In this document: positions 1 to 7,536 of the stretch, one piece after another
Position numbering within the stretch: the first letter of the stretch is position 1
Layout: each line of letters opens with the position of its first letter
NCBI GenBank assembly: GCA_905236375.1
Contig: CAJOOW010000073.1
Coordinates: 1-11,087, forward strand
Direction: 5' to 3'
Length of the DNA stretch: 11,087 nucleotides
From: an uncultured Alphaproteobacteria bacterium
GTDB lineage: Bacteria > Pseudomonadota > Alphaproteobacteria > RUG11792
The notes under the pieces: model-generated
Databases searched by the model: none
What the model saw: only the letters and a program-made list of their open reading frames with translations
What the model was told of the DNA's origin: nothing
Made by a program: the position numbers and the translations under genes

Positions 1-1289
1 CTGATGAGTATAATGCTTGGTTTACCAAACTGAACATATTGGATATAGATGAAGAATCAGCGAGTATTTCAGCTCCATCTAATTATATTCGAGAGAACGT
101 TTCTTGGAGATTTTCTGACAAGATAGTGAGTGCTTTAAATTCATGTGGTTGCGATATAAATTACGTTAATATAGACGTATATGACAATAACAATCCTGAA
201 ATAACCAGAAATTCAGCTAAGAATGAAGAAACATCTGAAATTAAGAAAGATCTAGGAGGGCTTAAAGGACTTTCGGTTCTTGACAAACGCTTTACATTCA
301 AAAATTTTGTTGTTGGAAAGCCAAATGAATTCGCATATGCAGCAGCACTTCGCGCTTCTGAAACAGACACTCCGGCCTTTAACCCATTATTTTTATATGG
401 GGGAGTTGGTCTTGGTAAGACGCATTTGATGCATGCAATAGCTTGGCATATCAAAGAAGTTCATCCAGAAAAGAAAGTTATTTATCTTTCAGCTGAAAAA
501 TTCATGTATCTATTCATAAGATCATTACGCCTTAAAGATGCCATGTCTTTTAAGGAAATGTTTAGGAATGTTGATGTTCTCATGATTGACGATGTCCAGT
601 TTATTGGCGGCAAAGATACAACTCAAGAAGAATTTTTTCACACATTCAATGATTTAGTAGACAACAATAGGCAAATAATATTATCAGCTGATAAGTCTCC
701 ATCTGATCTTGATGGAATGGAAGACAGGCTTAAATCTCGTTTAGGCTGGGGATTAGTGGCTGATATTCATCCGACAAATTATGAATTACGGCTTGGAATT
801 CTTCAGTCGAAGGCAAGGATGCATAAAATCAAAATTCCAGATGAAGTTCTTGAATTTTTAGCAGTTAAGATAACATCTAATACCAGAGAACTTGAAGGAG
901 CGCTAAATAGGATTATAGCGCATGCAACTCTTGTTGGAGCGCGTATGACGATAGATATGGCTCAAGATGTTTTGAGTGATTTATTGAGGTCGAATGAAAA
1001 ATACACTACAATAGATATGATTCAGCGAAAAGTGTGTGAATTTTATAGCGTTAAATTGTCCGATTTGAATTCTTCAAAGAGGCAAAAAGCAATTGCAACT
1101 GCGAGACAAGTTGCAATGTATCTTGCTAAGGAGTTGACCTCTAAATCTTTGCCGGATATTGGGAGGAGCTTTGGAGGAAAGGATCATTCGACTGTGATTC
1201 ATGCTGTTAAACGTGTCAAAGAAAATGCAGCAAAGGATCGGGAATTTGCGACTAATCTTGAAATTCTCACGAAATCGTTTGAAAGTTAA
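1..1289 (+). CDS. dnaA: Chromosomal replication initiator DnaA (5' end cut by window edge)
   Basis: DnaA is the AAA+ ATPase that binds DnaA boxes at oriC, melts the origin and helps load the helicase. The frame is open to the first base. Codons upstream of the TTG at 39 read DEYNAWFTKLNIL, which is normal DnaA domain I, so that TTG is an internal Leu codon and the true start lies outside the window. A variable linker (domain II) follows at about 180-270. The AAA+ domain then shows Walker A GGVGLGKT (399-422), Walker B VLMIDDVQF (576-602) and the arginine-finger segment RLKSRLGWGLVADI (about 723-770), a form typical of alphaproteobacteria. The C-terminal DNA-binding domain carries GGKDHSTVIHAVKRV (1173-1217), the DnaA signature. 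Visible length is about 429 residues, so only a few tens are missing. It appears to lead an operon with the transporter and mtaB. No degradation is seen. Confidence 0.97.
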   Translation, partial: DEYNAWFTKLNILDIDEESASISAPSNYIRENVSWRFSDKIVSALNSCGCDINYVNIDVYDNNNPEITRNSAKNEETSEIKKDLGGLKGLSVLDKRFTFKNFVVGKPNEFAYAAALRASETDTPAFNPLFLYGGVGLGKTHLMHAIAWHIKEVHPEKKVIYLSAEKFMYLFIRSLRLKDAMSFKEMFRNVDVLMIDDVQFIGGKDTTQEEFFHTFNDLVDNNRQIILSADKSPSDLDGMEDRLKSRLGWGLVADIHPTNYELRLGILQSKARMHKIKIPDEVLEFLAVKITSNTRELEGALNRIIAHATLVGARMTIDMAQDVLSDLLRSNEKYTTIDMIQRKVCEFYSVKLSDLNSSKRQKAIATARQVAMYLAKELTSKSLPDIGRSFGGKDHSTVIHAVKRVKENAAKDREFATNLEILTKSFES

Positions 1290-1293
1290 GGAG
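1288..1293 (+). promoter_or_regulatory. Shine-Dalgarno AAGGAG overlapping the dnaA stop codon
   Basis: AAGGAG begins inside the dnaA TAA stop and lies 5 bases before the ATG at 1299. It fixes that ATG as the transporter start and suggests that translation of the transporter is coupled to dnaA. Confidence 0.75.
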
Positions 1294-1298
1294 ATTAT

Positions 1299-2636
1299 AT
1301 GGCTTTTATGAGGCGAAAAAATAAAACTCAATATTCTGATAGTTGCAATAAAGTCTTTGGATATTGGAGATTTAGAACTATGTATTCCATAATGATTGGA
1401 TATGCAGCGTTTTATCTCGTTAGACAAAATTTTTCTATTGCTATTCCTGCAATTTGTTCAGATCTTCAAATAACTAAATCTGATATTGGTAAAGTTATTG
1501 CAATAGCAGCTATTCTCTATGGGCTTGGGAAATGCTTTTTTGGAATGATTGGCGATAGATATAGTGCCAGATATGTTATGGCAATCGGACTTTTGGCATC
1601 GGCATTTATGAATATCTGCATGGGGTTTAGTTCACTCATTCCGATGTTTGCTATTTTTTGGTCTTTGAATTATTGTTTCCAGTCAATGGGATGGCCGGCT
1701 TGCGCAAAAATGCTAACTCATTGGTATAGTCCGACTGAAATTGGAACAAAATGGGCTTTGTGGAACACATCACATCAAATTGGAAGTGCCGTTATTGTTT
1801 CAACGGCTCCATTCATATTGGCTCATTTTGGTTGGCGTTATGTTTTCTTTATTCCTGGAATTTTAGCCATTTTCCTGTCTGGATTTGTCTTTAATAGACT
1901 TAGAAACACTCCTGAATCATTGAATTTGCCATCAGTTGAAAAGATAACAGGTATAGCCTCTGTTGCTGAGAGTGAGAAGTGGAAAAAAGATGATGAAACT
2001 CCTTTGAGCTACAAAGAAACTTTGAAATTAGCTCTAGGAAATAGGCTTGTTTGGTTTGTTGGCTTGGCAAATCTTTTTGTTTATATTTGTCGAATGACAT
2101 TTTTGAATTGGGGGCCAACGTTGCTTTTGGAGTCAAAAGGAAGTTCTTTGGCTGGTGCTGGATTCCAGATGGTTGGATTTGATTTGGCAAGTATGGTTGG
2201 AGGTCTTTGTGCTGGATATGTGTCTGATAAAGTTTTTAAAGGAAGAAGAGGGCCGGTTTCAGCAATGTGCATGATAATTTTAGGGATTTTGGTTTCAATT
2301 TTGTGGCTAATTCCTCAAGACTCACATATTACGAGCTCAATTTGTATGCTTTGCATTGGATTTTTGATATCAGGGCCTCAAATATTGATTGGTGTTGCTG
2401 CTGCTGATTTTGCTTCAAAGAAAGCTGCAGCGACTGCTTCAGGATTTACTGGGACATTAGGCTATGCAGGAACAGCTTTAGCGGGCTATGGAACAGGATA
2501 TTTAGCTGATAATTACGGTTGGAGTGCTGTTTTTGTTATGACAATGATATCGGCAGCAGCTGCAGCTGTTTTCTTGAGTTTAACGTGGAATAAGCGGTCG
2601 GAAGTTTTAGCCAAAGCGGAAAATAAAAAAGACTAA
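1299..2636 (+). CDS. GlpT/UhpT/UhpC-type sugar-phosphate:phosphate antiporter (MFS)
   Basis: This is a 445-residue, 12-helix inner-membrane carrier of the organophosphate:phosphate antiporter family, which swaps internal phosphate for glycerol-3-phosphate or hexose phosphates. The three basic residues that line the GlpT phosphate site are visible: Arg42 in FYLVRQNF (GlpT Arg45), Lys78 in LYGLGK (Lys80) and Arg265 in FVYICR (Arg269). Other family blocks are MGWPACAKMLTHWYSP, WALWNTSHQIG, SDKVFKGRRGP and GPQILIGVAAADF. Stretches such as ARYVMAIGL and WALWNTSHQIG look closer to UhpC than to GlpT or UhpT. UhpC is a hexose-phosphate sensor in E. coli, while UhpC-like proteins of intracellular bacteria such as chlamydiae act as glucose-6-phosphate carriers (family knowledge). 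Substrate is therefore probably a hexose phosphate, but unproven. It starts 9 bases after dnaA with a strong ribosome binding site and ends 8 bases before mtaB. No uhpA/uhpB-like regulators are in the window. Confidence 0.88.
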   Translation: MAFMRRKNKTQYSDSCNKVFGYWRFRTMYSIMIGYAAFYLVRQNFSIAIPAICSDLQITKSDIGKVIAIAAILYGLGKCFFGMIGDRYSARYVMAIGLLASAFMNICMGFSSLIPMFAIFWSLNYCFQSMGWPACAKMLTHWYSPTEIGTKWALWNTSHQIGSAVIVSTAPFILAHFGWRYVFFIPGILAIFLSGFVFNRLRNTPESLNLPSVEKITGIASVAESEKWKKDDETPLSYKETLKLALGNRLVWFVGLANLFVYICRMTFLNWGPTLLLESKGSSLAGAGFQMVGFDLASMVGGLCAGYVSDKVFKGRRGPVSAMCMIILGILVSILWLIPQDSHITSSICMLCIGFLISGPQILIGVAAADFASKKAAATASGFTGTLGYAGTALAGYGTGYLADNYGWSAVFVMTMISAAAAAVFLSLTWNKRSEVLAKAENKKD

Positions 2637-2644
2637 CGAAAACA

Positions 2645-3889
2645 ATGCCCAAAATAAAGACGATAACATTAGGATGCAGATTTAACTTCTATGAATCCGA
2701 GGTTTCGAAGGCGATTGTGGAGAAGTTAGATCCAAAAAATGATGTTATAATAATCAATACTTGTTCAGTGACGCATGAAGCTGAGCGACAATCACGCCAA
2801 GCTGTAAGAAAAGCAATCAGAGAAAATAAAGATTCACAGATAATAGTTACAGGATGTGCTGCAGCGACATCTGAAAGTTATTTCAAAAAGCTGGATGGAG
2901 TCTCAAAAGTAATTCTAAACGGTGAAAAATCTGCTGTTGAGCCTTATATGAGTATTCCGCATTTAGCTAATGGCATAACCTTTGATAGTGATGAAATAAT
3001 TGAAGAAAGTGATGAATTATTTCAAGAAAGAGCTAGAGTTTTTCTTCAAATTCAAAATGGTTGCGATTATTTTTGCACATATTGCATTGTTCCATTTACG
3101 AGAGGACGTTCGAGGAGTTTGCCTTTAGAAACTATCCTAAATCGGATTAATCACTTTATTGAATTGGGATTTAAAGAGATTGTTCTTTCAGGGATTGATA
3201 TAACCTCATATGGAAATGATCTTGATAACACCGATTTTGCAGATGTTATTAGTGCTATCCTTAAACAAACTTCTCTGAAAAGACTTAGAATTTCATCTCT
3301 TGATCCAAAAGGAATCGATGAGAAATTGCTTGAATTGCTTGTGAGTGAGCATCGAATTATGCCTCATTTTCACCTAAGCATTCAATCTGGAGACAATGAA
3401 GTTTTGAAAGCTATGAGACGTCGCCATAGTCGCGAAGATGTTATCGAAATTTGTAATAGAATCCTCGCAAAAAGGCTGGATGTCGTATTTGGAAGCGATT
3501 TTATAGCGGGTTTTCCAACAGAAACTGAAAAGATGTTTGAAAATACTATAAAGCTTATCGATGAAGCGCATTTGTCTTTAATGCATGTTTTTCCATATTC
3601 TCCAAGAAGTGGCACGATAGCCGCTAAGATGATCCAATTGCCGAGGAATGTTATCTTAGAAAGAGCAAAAAGACTTCGTGAAAAATCTGAAGAAGCAAAA
3701 AAGAAGCTATTTAAATCACTAGTTGGAAAAACTGTTAATGGAATGATTGAAAGAACAGAAAAGGGGGAGGCATTTGGAAAAACAGATAATTTTGTGCCAT
3801 TTGTTATTAATAAACCAATTGAACCATCAACACTAATCCAAAACGCCATAGTTTCCGGATTTAATGATGAAGGTTTAGAGATTAATTAG
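2645..3889 (+). CDS. mtaB: tRNA (t6A37) methylthiotransferase MtaB
   Basis: This is a 414-residue radical-SAM methylthiotransferase, predicted to turn N6-threonylcarbamoyladenosine at position 37 of ANN-decoding tRNAs into the 2-methylthio form. The N-terminal MTTase domain (about 1-100) supplies three cysteines for one iron-sulfur cluster: Cys11 (TLGCRFN), Cys40 (INTCSVT) and Cys71 (VTGCAA). The radical-SAM domain carries CDYFCTYC (Cys140, Cys144, Cys147), the CX3CX2C motif for the second cluster, followed by IVPFTRGRSRS. Later blocks LRISSLDP, HLSIQSGD and FGSDFIAGFPTET are typical. The tail from about residue 355 fits a short TRAM RNA-binding domain. The TLGCRFN opening and overall length favour MtaB over MiaB or RimO. 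No clear Shine-Dalgarno precedes the ATG, which lies 8 bases after the transporter stop, so translation may depend on coupling. A terminator follows directly. Confidence 0.88.
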   Translation: MPKIKTITLGCRFNFYESEVSKAIVEKLDPKNDVIIINTCSVTHEAERQSRQAVRKAIRENKDSQIIVTGCAAATSESYFKKLDGVSKVILNGEKSAVEPYMSIPHLANGITFDSDEIIEESDELFQERARVFLQIQNGCDYFCTYCIVPFTRGRSRSLPLETILNRINHFIELGFKEIVLSGIDITSYGNDLDNTDFADVISAILKQTSLKRLRISSLDPKGIDEKLLELLVSEHRIMPHFHLSIQSGDNEVLKAMRRRHSREDVIEICNRILAKRLDVVFGSDFIAGFPTETEKMFENTIKLIDEAHLSLMHVFPYSPRSGTIAAKMIQLPRNVILERAKRLREKSEEAKKKLFKSLVGKTVNGMIERTEKGEAFGKTDNFVPFVINKPIEPSTLIQNAIVSGFNDEGLEIN

Positions 3890-3892
3890 GTT

Positions 3893-3918
3893 ATCTAAAA
3901 ACTTATTTTAGATTTTTT
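3893..3918 (+). terminator. Rho-independent terminator after mtaB
   Basis: ATCTAAAA (3893-3900), loop ACTTA, and TTTTAGAT (3906-3913) form a perfect 8-bp stem, and a run of six T starts at the last base of the stem (3913-3918). The stem is AT-rich and so weak. Its position 4 bases after the mtaB stop and before the convergent ftsK stop supports a real terminator for the + operon. On the opposite strand no T-run follows the stem, so it should not end ftsK transcription efficiently. Confidence 0.65.
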
Positions 3919-3921
3919 AAT

Positions 3922-6213
3922 TTATATTAAGATCTCTCGTTTCCCTGTGTGATTTGGTGCTGAAACAACGCCTTTTTCTTCCATCTCTTCAACGATCCTA
4001 GCTGCTCTGTTATATCCAATTTGAAGTTTCCTTTGAAGGTAACTTATAGAACACTTTTTATCATTTACAACTATTTCAACGGCTTTTCGATACATTTCAT
4101 CTCCGCCGGAATCGCCATCTCCTGATAGGCCTATATCGTCTCCAAATTGATCACTAACAACATCGACGTATTCAGGTTCTCCTTGCCCTTTGATATATGA
4201 AACAACTCTTTCAACTTCACTGTCTTTAACAAAAGGCCCATGGACTCTCAGAAGTCTTCCAGCTCCAGACATATAAAGCATATCTCCTTGTCCCAAAAGT
4301 TGTTCTGCGCCCTGTTCATTTAATATCGTTCTGCTATCGATCTTAGAAGTTACCTGAAAACTTATTCTTGTTGGGAAGTTTGCTTTAATTGTTCCAGTGA
4401 TAACATCAACAGACGGTCTTTGTGTTGCCATTATGAGGTGGATTCCAGCGGCTCTTGCCATCTGAGCTAATCTTTGAATCGCTGCTTCAACATCTTTTCC
4501 TGCAACCAACATTAGATCCGCCATTTCATCCACAATTATGACGATATATGGCAAAGGCTCAAATTCAAGCTGTTGAGTTTCAAAAATAGGACGGCCTGTT
4601 TCTTGATCAAAACCCGTTTGAACTTTTCGGACTAACAAGTTTTCATCGCCTTTTGCTTTCTCAAGCTTTTGATTAAAGCCATCGATATTCCTGACTCCAA
4701 GTTTGGCCATCTGGCGATATCTGTTTTCCATTTCGGCTACAGCCCATTTTAAAGCAAAAACAGCTTTCTTTGGATCAGTAACAACAGGAGTTAACAAATG
4801 AGGAATTTCATCATAAACAGAAAGTTCAAGCATCTTTGGGTCGATCATTATTAGCTTGCAATCCTTTGGAGTAAATTTAAAAAGAATCGATAAAATCATG
4901 TCATTAATCGAAACTGATTTTCCAGAACCAGTCGTTCCTGCAACCAAAAGGTGGGGCATTTTTGCTAAGTCAGCCATTACAGGATTTCCACTTATGTCTT
5001 TTCCTAAAACTATCGGAATTCCCGTATTCATTCTTTGAAAAGTCTCAGACATCAGCAATTCTCTAAGATAGACAGTGTGTCGATCTTTATTTGGAAGCTC
5101 AATTCCTATGGCATTTTGACCAGGAATCGTTGAGATCCTGGCAGAAATAGCACTCATCGATCTGGCGATATCTTCACTTAAGCTAATAACTCTCGATGTT
5201 TTTATTCCAGGGGCCGGCCTGAATTCAAACATTGTAACAACAGGGCCTTGTCGAACATTCAGAATTTCGCCATCAATTCCAAATTCTTGTAGAACATTAA
5301 GTAACTCAGCTGACATCATAGCTATTTTGCCTTCATCCTGTTTGAATTCTTTTTCTGAATGCTTGTCTAAAAGTTCTACGCTCGGAAGAATATATGTTCC
5401 ATTTCCCATAACGAATTTTGAGATATCCGGATTAATTCGATTATTTAAATTGTTCTGATTTATATCTTGTTCAACAGATCCAATAGAACCTAAATATTCT
5501 GCATTTTCTTCGTGATCATCAAAAACTGTTTCATGTTGTTTTGAAATTTTCTTTTTGGGTTTTGAAATGAGTCTTAAAAATCCTCCAATCTTTGCTGAAA
5601 TTTTTGGGATGTTGTTGAAGATCACATCGAATTCAACGAACAGTGCTCTTTTCGCAATGAGACACCAGGCAACCGTCATAGCGCCAAAAATCCATCTGCA
5701 GGTTAGGGTTTCTTGTTTTAAGATATCGATAAAAATCCACTTTGAAAGAATATATCCAAAAAATCCTCCAGCATAATAATCAACTCCGAATTTCCTGACC
5801 CAATGGTCAATAGTTGAATATGTCGAAGCAATATTAAAAATTATAACTCCAAGGACAACGTAAAAAATAAAAGTCAGATATCTGTGCTTGATAAAATGGA
5901 TCTTCCCGCTTATAAAGTTGACTCCCCAAACAAAACAAAGAATCGAGATCATATACGAAAAAAGGCCAAAAGTTTGTGTGATTAAATTCGACAAAACGGC
6001 TCCGAAATTTCCCAAGATATTTTTAGTGCTTTCTTGTGAAACAGTCAGAAGCGAGTTATCAGGCGAATTATGAAACGCAAGAGAAATGGAGAGAAGAATT
6101 GAAAATGCAATCAGAAGACAGCCCGTCAAGTTTTCTCTGATTCTTCTATGGCGTTGGTCTGTTTCCTTTGTCCTTCGCTCTAAATTAAATCTTTTCGTTT
6201 TTGCTCTGTTCAT
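3922..6213 (-). CDS. ftsK: DNA translocase FtsK
   Basis: FtsK is the septal DNA pump that clears the chromosome terminus from the closing septum and activates XerCD at dif; its membrane part also belongs to the divisome. The 763 residues show a basic N-terminus followed by hydrophobic segments (about 29-47, 75-97, 110-128, and weaker ones to about 190), then a short charged linker (about 200-270). The motor carries Walker A AGTTGSGKS (Lys432), the family block MIDPKMLELSVYDEIPHLL, and Walker B IVIIVDEMADLM (Asp562, Glu563). RAAGIHLIMATQRPSVDVITG and NFPTRISFQV also fit. The C-terminal winged-helix gamma domain (about 705-763, with YNRAARIVEEME) would read KOPS-type polarity sequences. The linker is short compared with E. 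coli FtsK, as is common in other bacteria. The ATG at 6213 follows an AGGG 8 bases upstream that overlaps the stop of the preceding permease gene. Confidence 0.96.
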   Translation of the reverse strand: MNRAKTKRFNLERRTKETDQRHRRIRENLTGCLLIAFSILLSISLAFHNSPDNSLLTVSQESTKNILGNFGAVLSNLITQTFGLFSYMISILCFVWGVNFISGKIHFIKHRYLTFIFYVVLGVIIFNIASTYSTIDHWVRKFGVDYYAGGFFGYILSKWIFIDILKQETLTCRWIFGAMTVAWCLIAKRALFVEFDVIFNNIPKISAKIGGFLRLISKPKKKISKQHETVFDDHEENAEYLGSIGSVEQDINQNNLNNRINPDISKFVMGNGTYILPSVELLDKHSEKEFKQDEGKIAMMSAELLNVLQEFGIDGEILNVRQGPVVTMFEFRPAPGIKTSRVISLSEDIARSMSAISARISTIPGQNAIGIELPNKDRHTVYLRELLMSETFQRMNTGIPIVLGKDISGNPVMADLAKMPHLLVAGTTGSGKSVSINDMILSILFKFTPKDCKLIMIDPKMLELSVYDEIPHLLTPVVTDPKKAVFALKWAVAEMENRYRQMAKLGVRNIDGFNQKLEKAKGDENLLVRKVQTGFDQETGRPIFETQQLEFEPLPYIVIIVDEMADLMLVAGKDVEAAIQRLAQMARAAGIHLIMATQRPSVDVITGTIKANFPTRISFQVTSKIDSRTILNEQGAEQLLGQGDMLYMSGAGRLLRVHGPFVKDSEVERVVSYIKGQGEPEYVDVVSDQFGDDIGLSGDGDSGGDEMYRKAVEIVVNDKKCSISYLQRKLQIGYNRAARIVEEMEEKGVVSAPNHTGKREILI

Positions 6214-6222
6214 AAAAAAACC

Positions 6223-7344
6223 CTAGAAAATTTTAACCCTATATCTTTTGGCGAAAACAAAGCAGGCCAAGGATAAAACAAAAATTCCAATAAAGATTAT
6301 CGGCATTATGTTATGCATAGCATCAGCAAACGTCATGTCTTTGATCATAATTCCCTGAACGAGTTTATTTCCATAGACCACTGGATTTACATTCGTAAAA
6401 GCTTTCATCAATGGATTTTCAATACTTTCAACAGGGGACATTAGTCCTGAGAGAGAAGCCATCGGCATTTGGACTATGAAGGTTCCAAGCATTGCTTGTT
6501 GTTGGGTATTTGAAAAAGCTGCAACGCAAACTCCAATTCCAACAACAGAAATAACGTAAGTCGTCATCGCGATGAACATCAAAAGCAGGCTTCCTCTTAT
6601 CGGAACACCATACATCAAACTTCCTAAGAACATCACACACATTCCCATGAAAAGACTTATCATGGCACATGGAGTTGCTTTTCCAACAACAATGCCCAAA
6701 GGCTGAATCGGAGAAACCAAAAGTTGATCAAAAGTGCCTTGCTCTTTTTCTCTAGCTATTGCTAATGCTGTTAGTGAAATCGCTTGGCTTACTATTATCA
6801 TACCAACTAAGTTCGTTATCGAAAACCAATACTGATTTTTGTTCGGATTATACCAAGTTCTGACGGTTACCGATGGGATATTATCCATAACTCCTCCAGA
6901 AACCTTAGCTTGATATTTCATAAGAATTTGCGCGAGATATCCGTAAACTATTGTTGCAGCATTTGTTCTTCTGCCGTCTGTTACTGTTAAGATATCTGAT
7001 TTTTTTCCCAAATCAATGTTTTTTGAAAAGTTAGAAGGAATCGTAATTCCAATAAATGCATTTTCGGTATTGATGTGTTTTTGAAGATCCTTTTCAGAAT
7101 TGACATATATCGTTTCTTTAAAGATGTTTGTATTCACGATATCGTCTAGAAGATTGACGCTATGAACTCCGCGGTCTTGATTGAAAATCACAACAGTTGA
7201 GTTTTCAACATCTTTGTTTGAAGCTAGAACAAAAACAACAAGAAAAAGAAAGATTGGGAAAAATATCGCGAATGAACTTTTCGGATCTTTCAAAAGATCA
7301 AGCAGTTCTTTTTTTACTAGAGCTCCAACTCCTGTGAATAACAT
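6223..7344 (-). CDS. ABC-2 type transporter permease (YhhJ/YbhR-like)
   Basis: This is a 373-residue inner-membrane permease of the ABC-2 exporter type; the cargo cannot be told from sequence. One hydrophobic helix lies near the N-terminus (about 25-42), then a soluble, presumably periplasmic domain of about 125 residues (43-170), then a cluster of about five helices from 171 to the C-terminus. The diagnostic segment AREKEQGTFDQLLVSPIQP (197-215) is the coupling-helix region of this family, and the MSPVESIENP and VNPVVYGNKLVQGI segments also fit YhhJ/YbhR/YbhS proteins. Relatives normally sit beside an ATP-binding protein and a membrane-fusion protein; neither is in the window. It ends 9 bases before ftsK on the same strand, so the two are probably co-transcribed. 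An in-frame TGA 9 bases upstream of the ATG rules out a longer N-terminus. The nearest AAGGA lies 17 bases away and is better placed for an out-of-frame ATG at 7352. Confidence 0.88.
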   Translation of the reverse strand: MLFTGVGALVKKELLDLLKDPKSSFAIFFPIFLFLVVFVLASNKDVENSTVVIFNQDRGVHSVNLLDDIVNTNIFKETIYVNSEKDLQKHINTENAFIGITIPSNFSKNIDLGKKSDILTVTDGRRTNAATIVYGYLAQILMKYQAKVSGGVMDNIPSVTVRTWYNPNKNQYWFSITNLVGMIIVSQAISLTALAIAREKEQGTFDQLLVSPIQPLGIVVGKATPCAMISLFMGMCVMFLGSLMYGVPIRGSLLLMFIAMTTYVISVVGIGVCVAAFSNTQQQAMLGTFIVQMPMASLSGLMSPVESIENPLMKAFTNVNPVVYGNKLVQGIMIKDMTFADAMHNIMPIIFIGIFVLSLACFVFAKRYRVKIF

Positions 7345-7378
7345 GAATTCATGTCAAAAAATCCTTGAAACATTATTC

Positions 7379-7407
7379 ATTTTACAACACTCTCATGGTA
7401 TTTTGAA
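7379..7407 (-). promoter_or_regulatory. Candidate promoter for the permease-ftsK operon
   Basis: Read on the minus strand, TTCAAA (7407-7402) and TAAAAT (7384-7379) are separated by 17 bases. The -10 matches five of six consensus bases and the -35 four of six. Transcription would begin near 7372 and give a leader of about 28 bases. In DNA this AT-rich such matches arise easily, so the call is tentative. Confidence 0.35.
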
Positions 7408-7474
7408 AGGGGATAGGTATTTTGGGTGATTCTTTATGGAATTTTAAACTGATTAACACTTAAGAAATCCTTGT

Positions 7475-7504
7475 TTGCCTTTTTTTTTTTTTCTGTGTTA
7501 TAAT
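7475..7504 (+). promoter_or_regulatory. Extended -10 promoter with a T13 spacer for the secreted protein gene
   Basis: TTGCCT (7475-7480) and a perfect TATAAT (7499-7504) are 18 bases apart. TG at 7496-7497 one base before the -10 makes it an extended -10 element. The predicted start is near 7511, giving a short leader of about 26 bases. The spacer is mostly a homopolymer: 13 consecutive T at 7480-7492. Slippage in that run would change the spacer length and so promoter strength. Confidence 0.65.
7480..7492. repeat. Homopolymer tract, 13 T
   Basis: Thirteen consecutive T on the + strand lie between the -35 and -10 elements upstream of the gene at 7537. It is clearly longer than the other runs I noticed in this window, which are about seven bases at most. 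It could act as a slippage-prone switch, or simply as a rigid bent T-tract. Confidence 0.9.
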
Positions 7505-7536
7505 TAAAATGGGACGGTTGTTTATAGCAATATAAA

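Noticed and set aside
3382..3849. 155-codon open frame on the minus strand inside mtaB.
   Set aside because: It is antisense to a well-conserved radical-SAM coding sequence and has no family resemblance; it is a shadow of mtaB codon usage.
7181..7429. 82-codon open frame on the plus strand across the permease start and the divergent promoter region.
   Set aside because: It overlaps the conserved permease N-terminus in antisense, and its sequence is low in complexity and basic with no recognisable domain.
7444..7463. Three TTAA tetramers within 20 bases upstream of the secreted-protein promoter, considered as a CtrA binding site.
   Set aside because: The spacings are 5 and 3 bases (12 between outer copies), not the 7 of TTAA-N7-TTAA, and TTAA is common in DNA this AT-rich.
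7509..7535. Eight-codon ORF (MGRLFIAI) ending just before the ATG at 7537, considered as a leader peptide.
   Set aside because: The predicted transcription start near 7511 falls after its ATG, so it would not be on the transcript, and it has no ribosome binding site.
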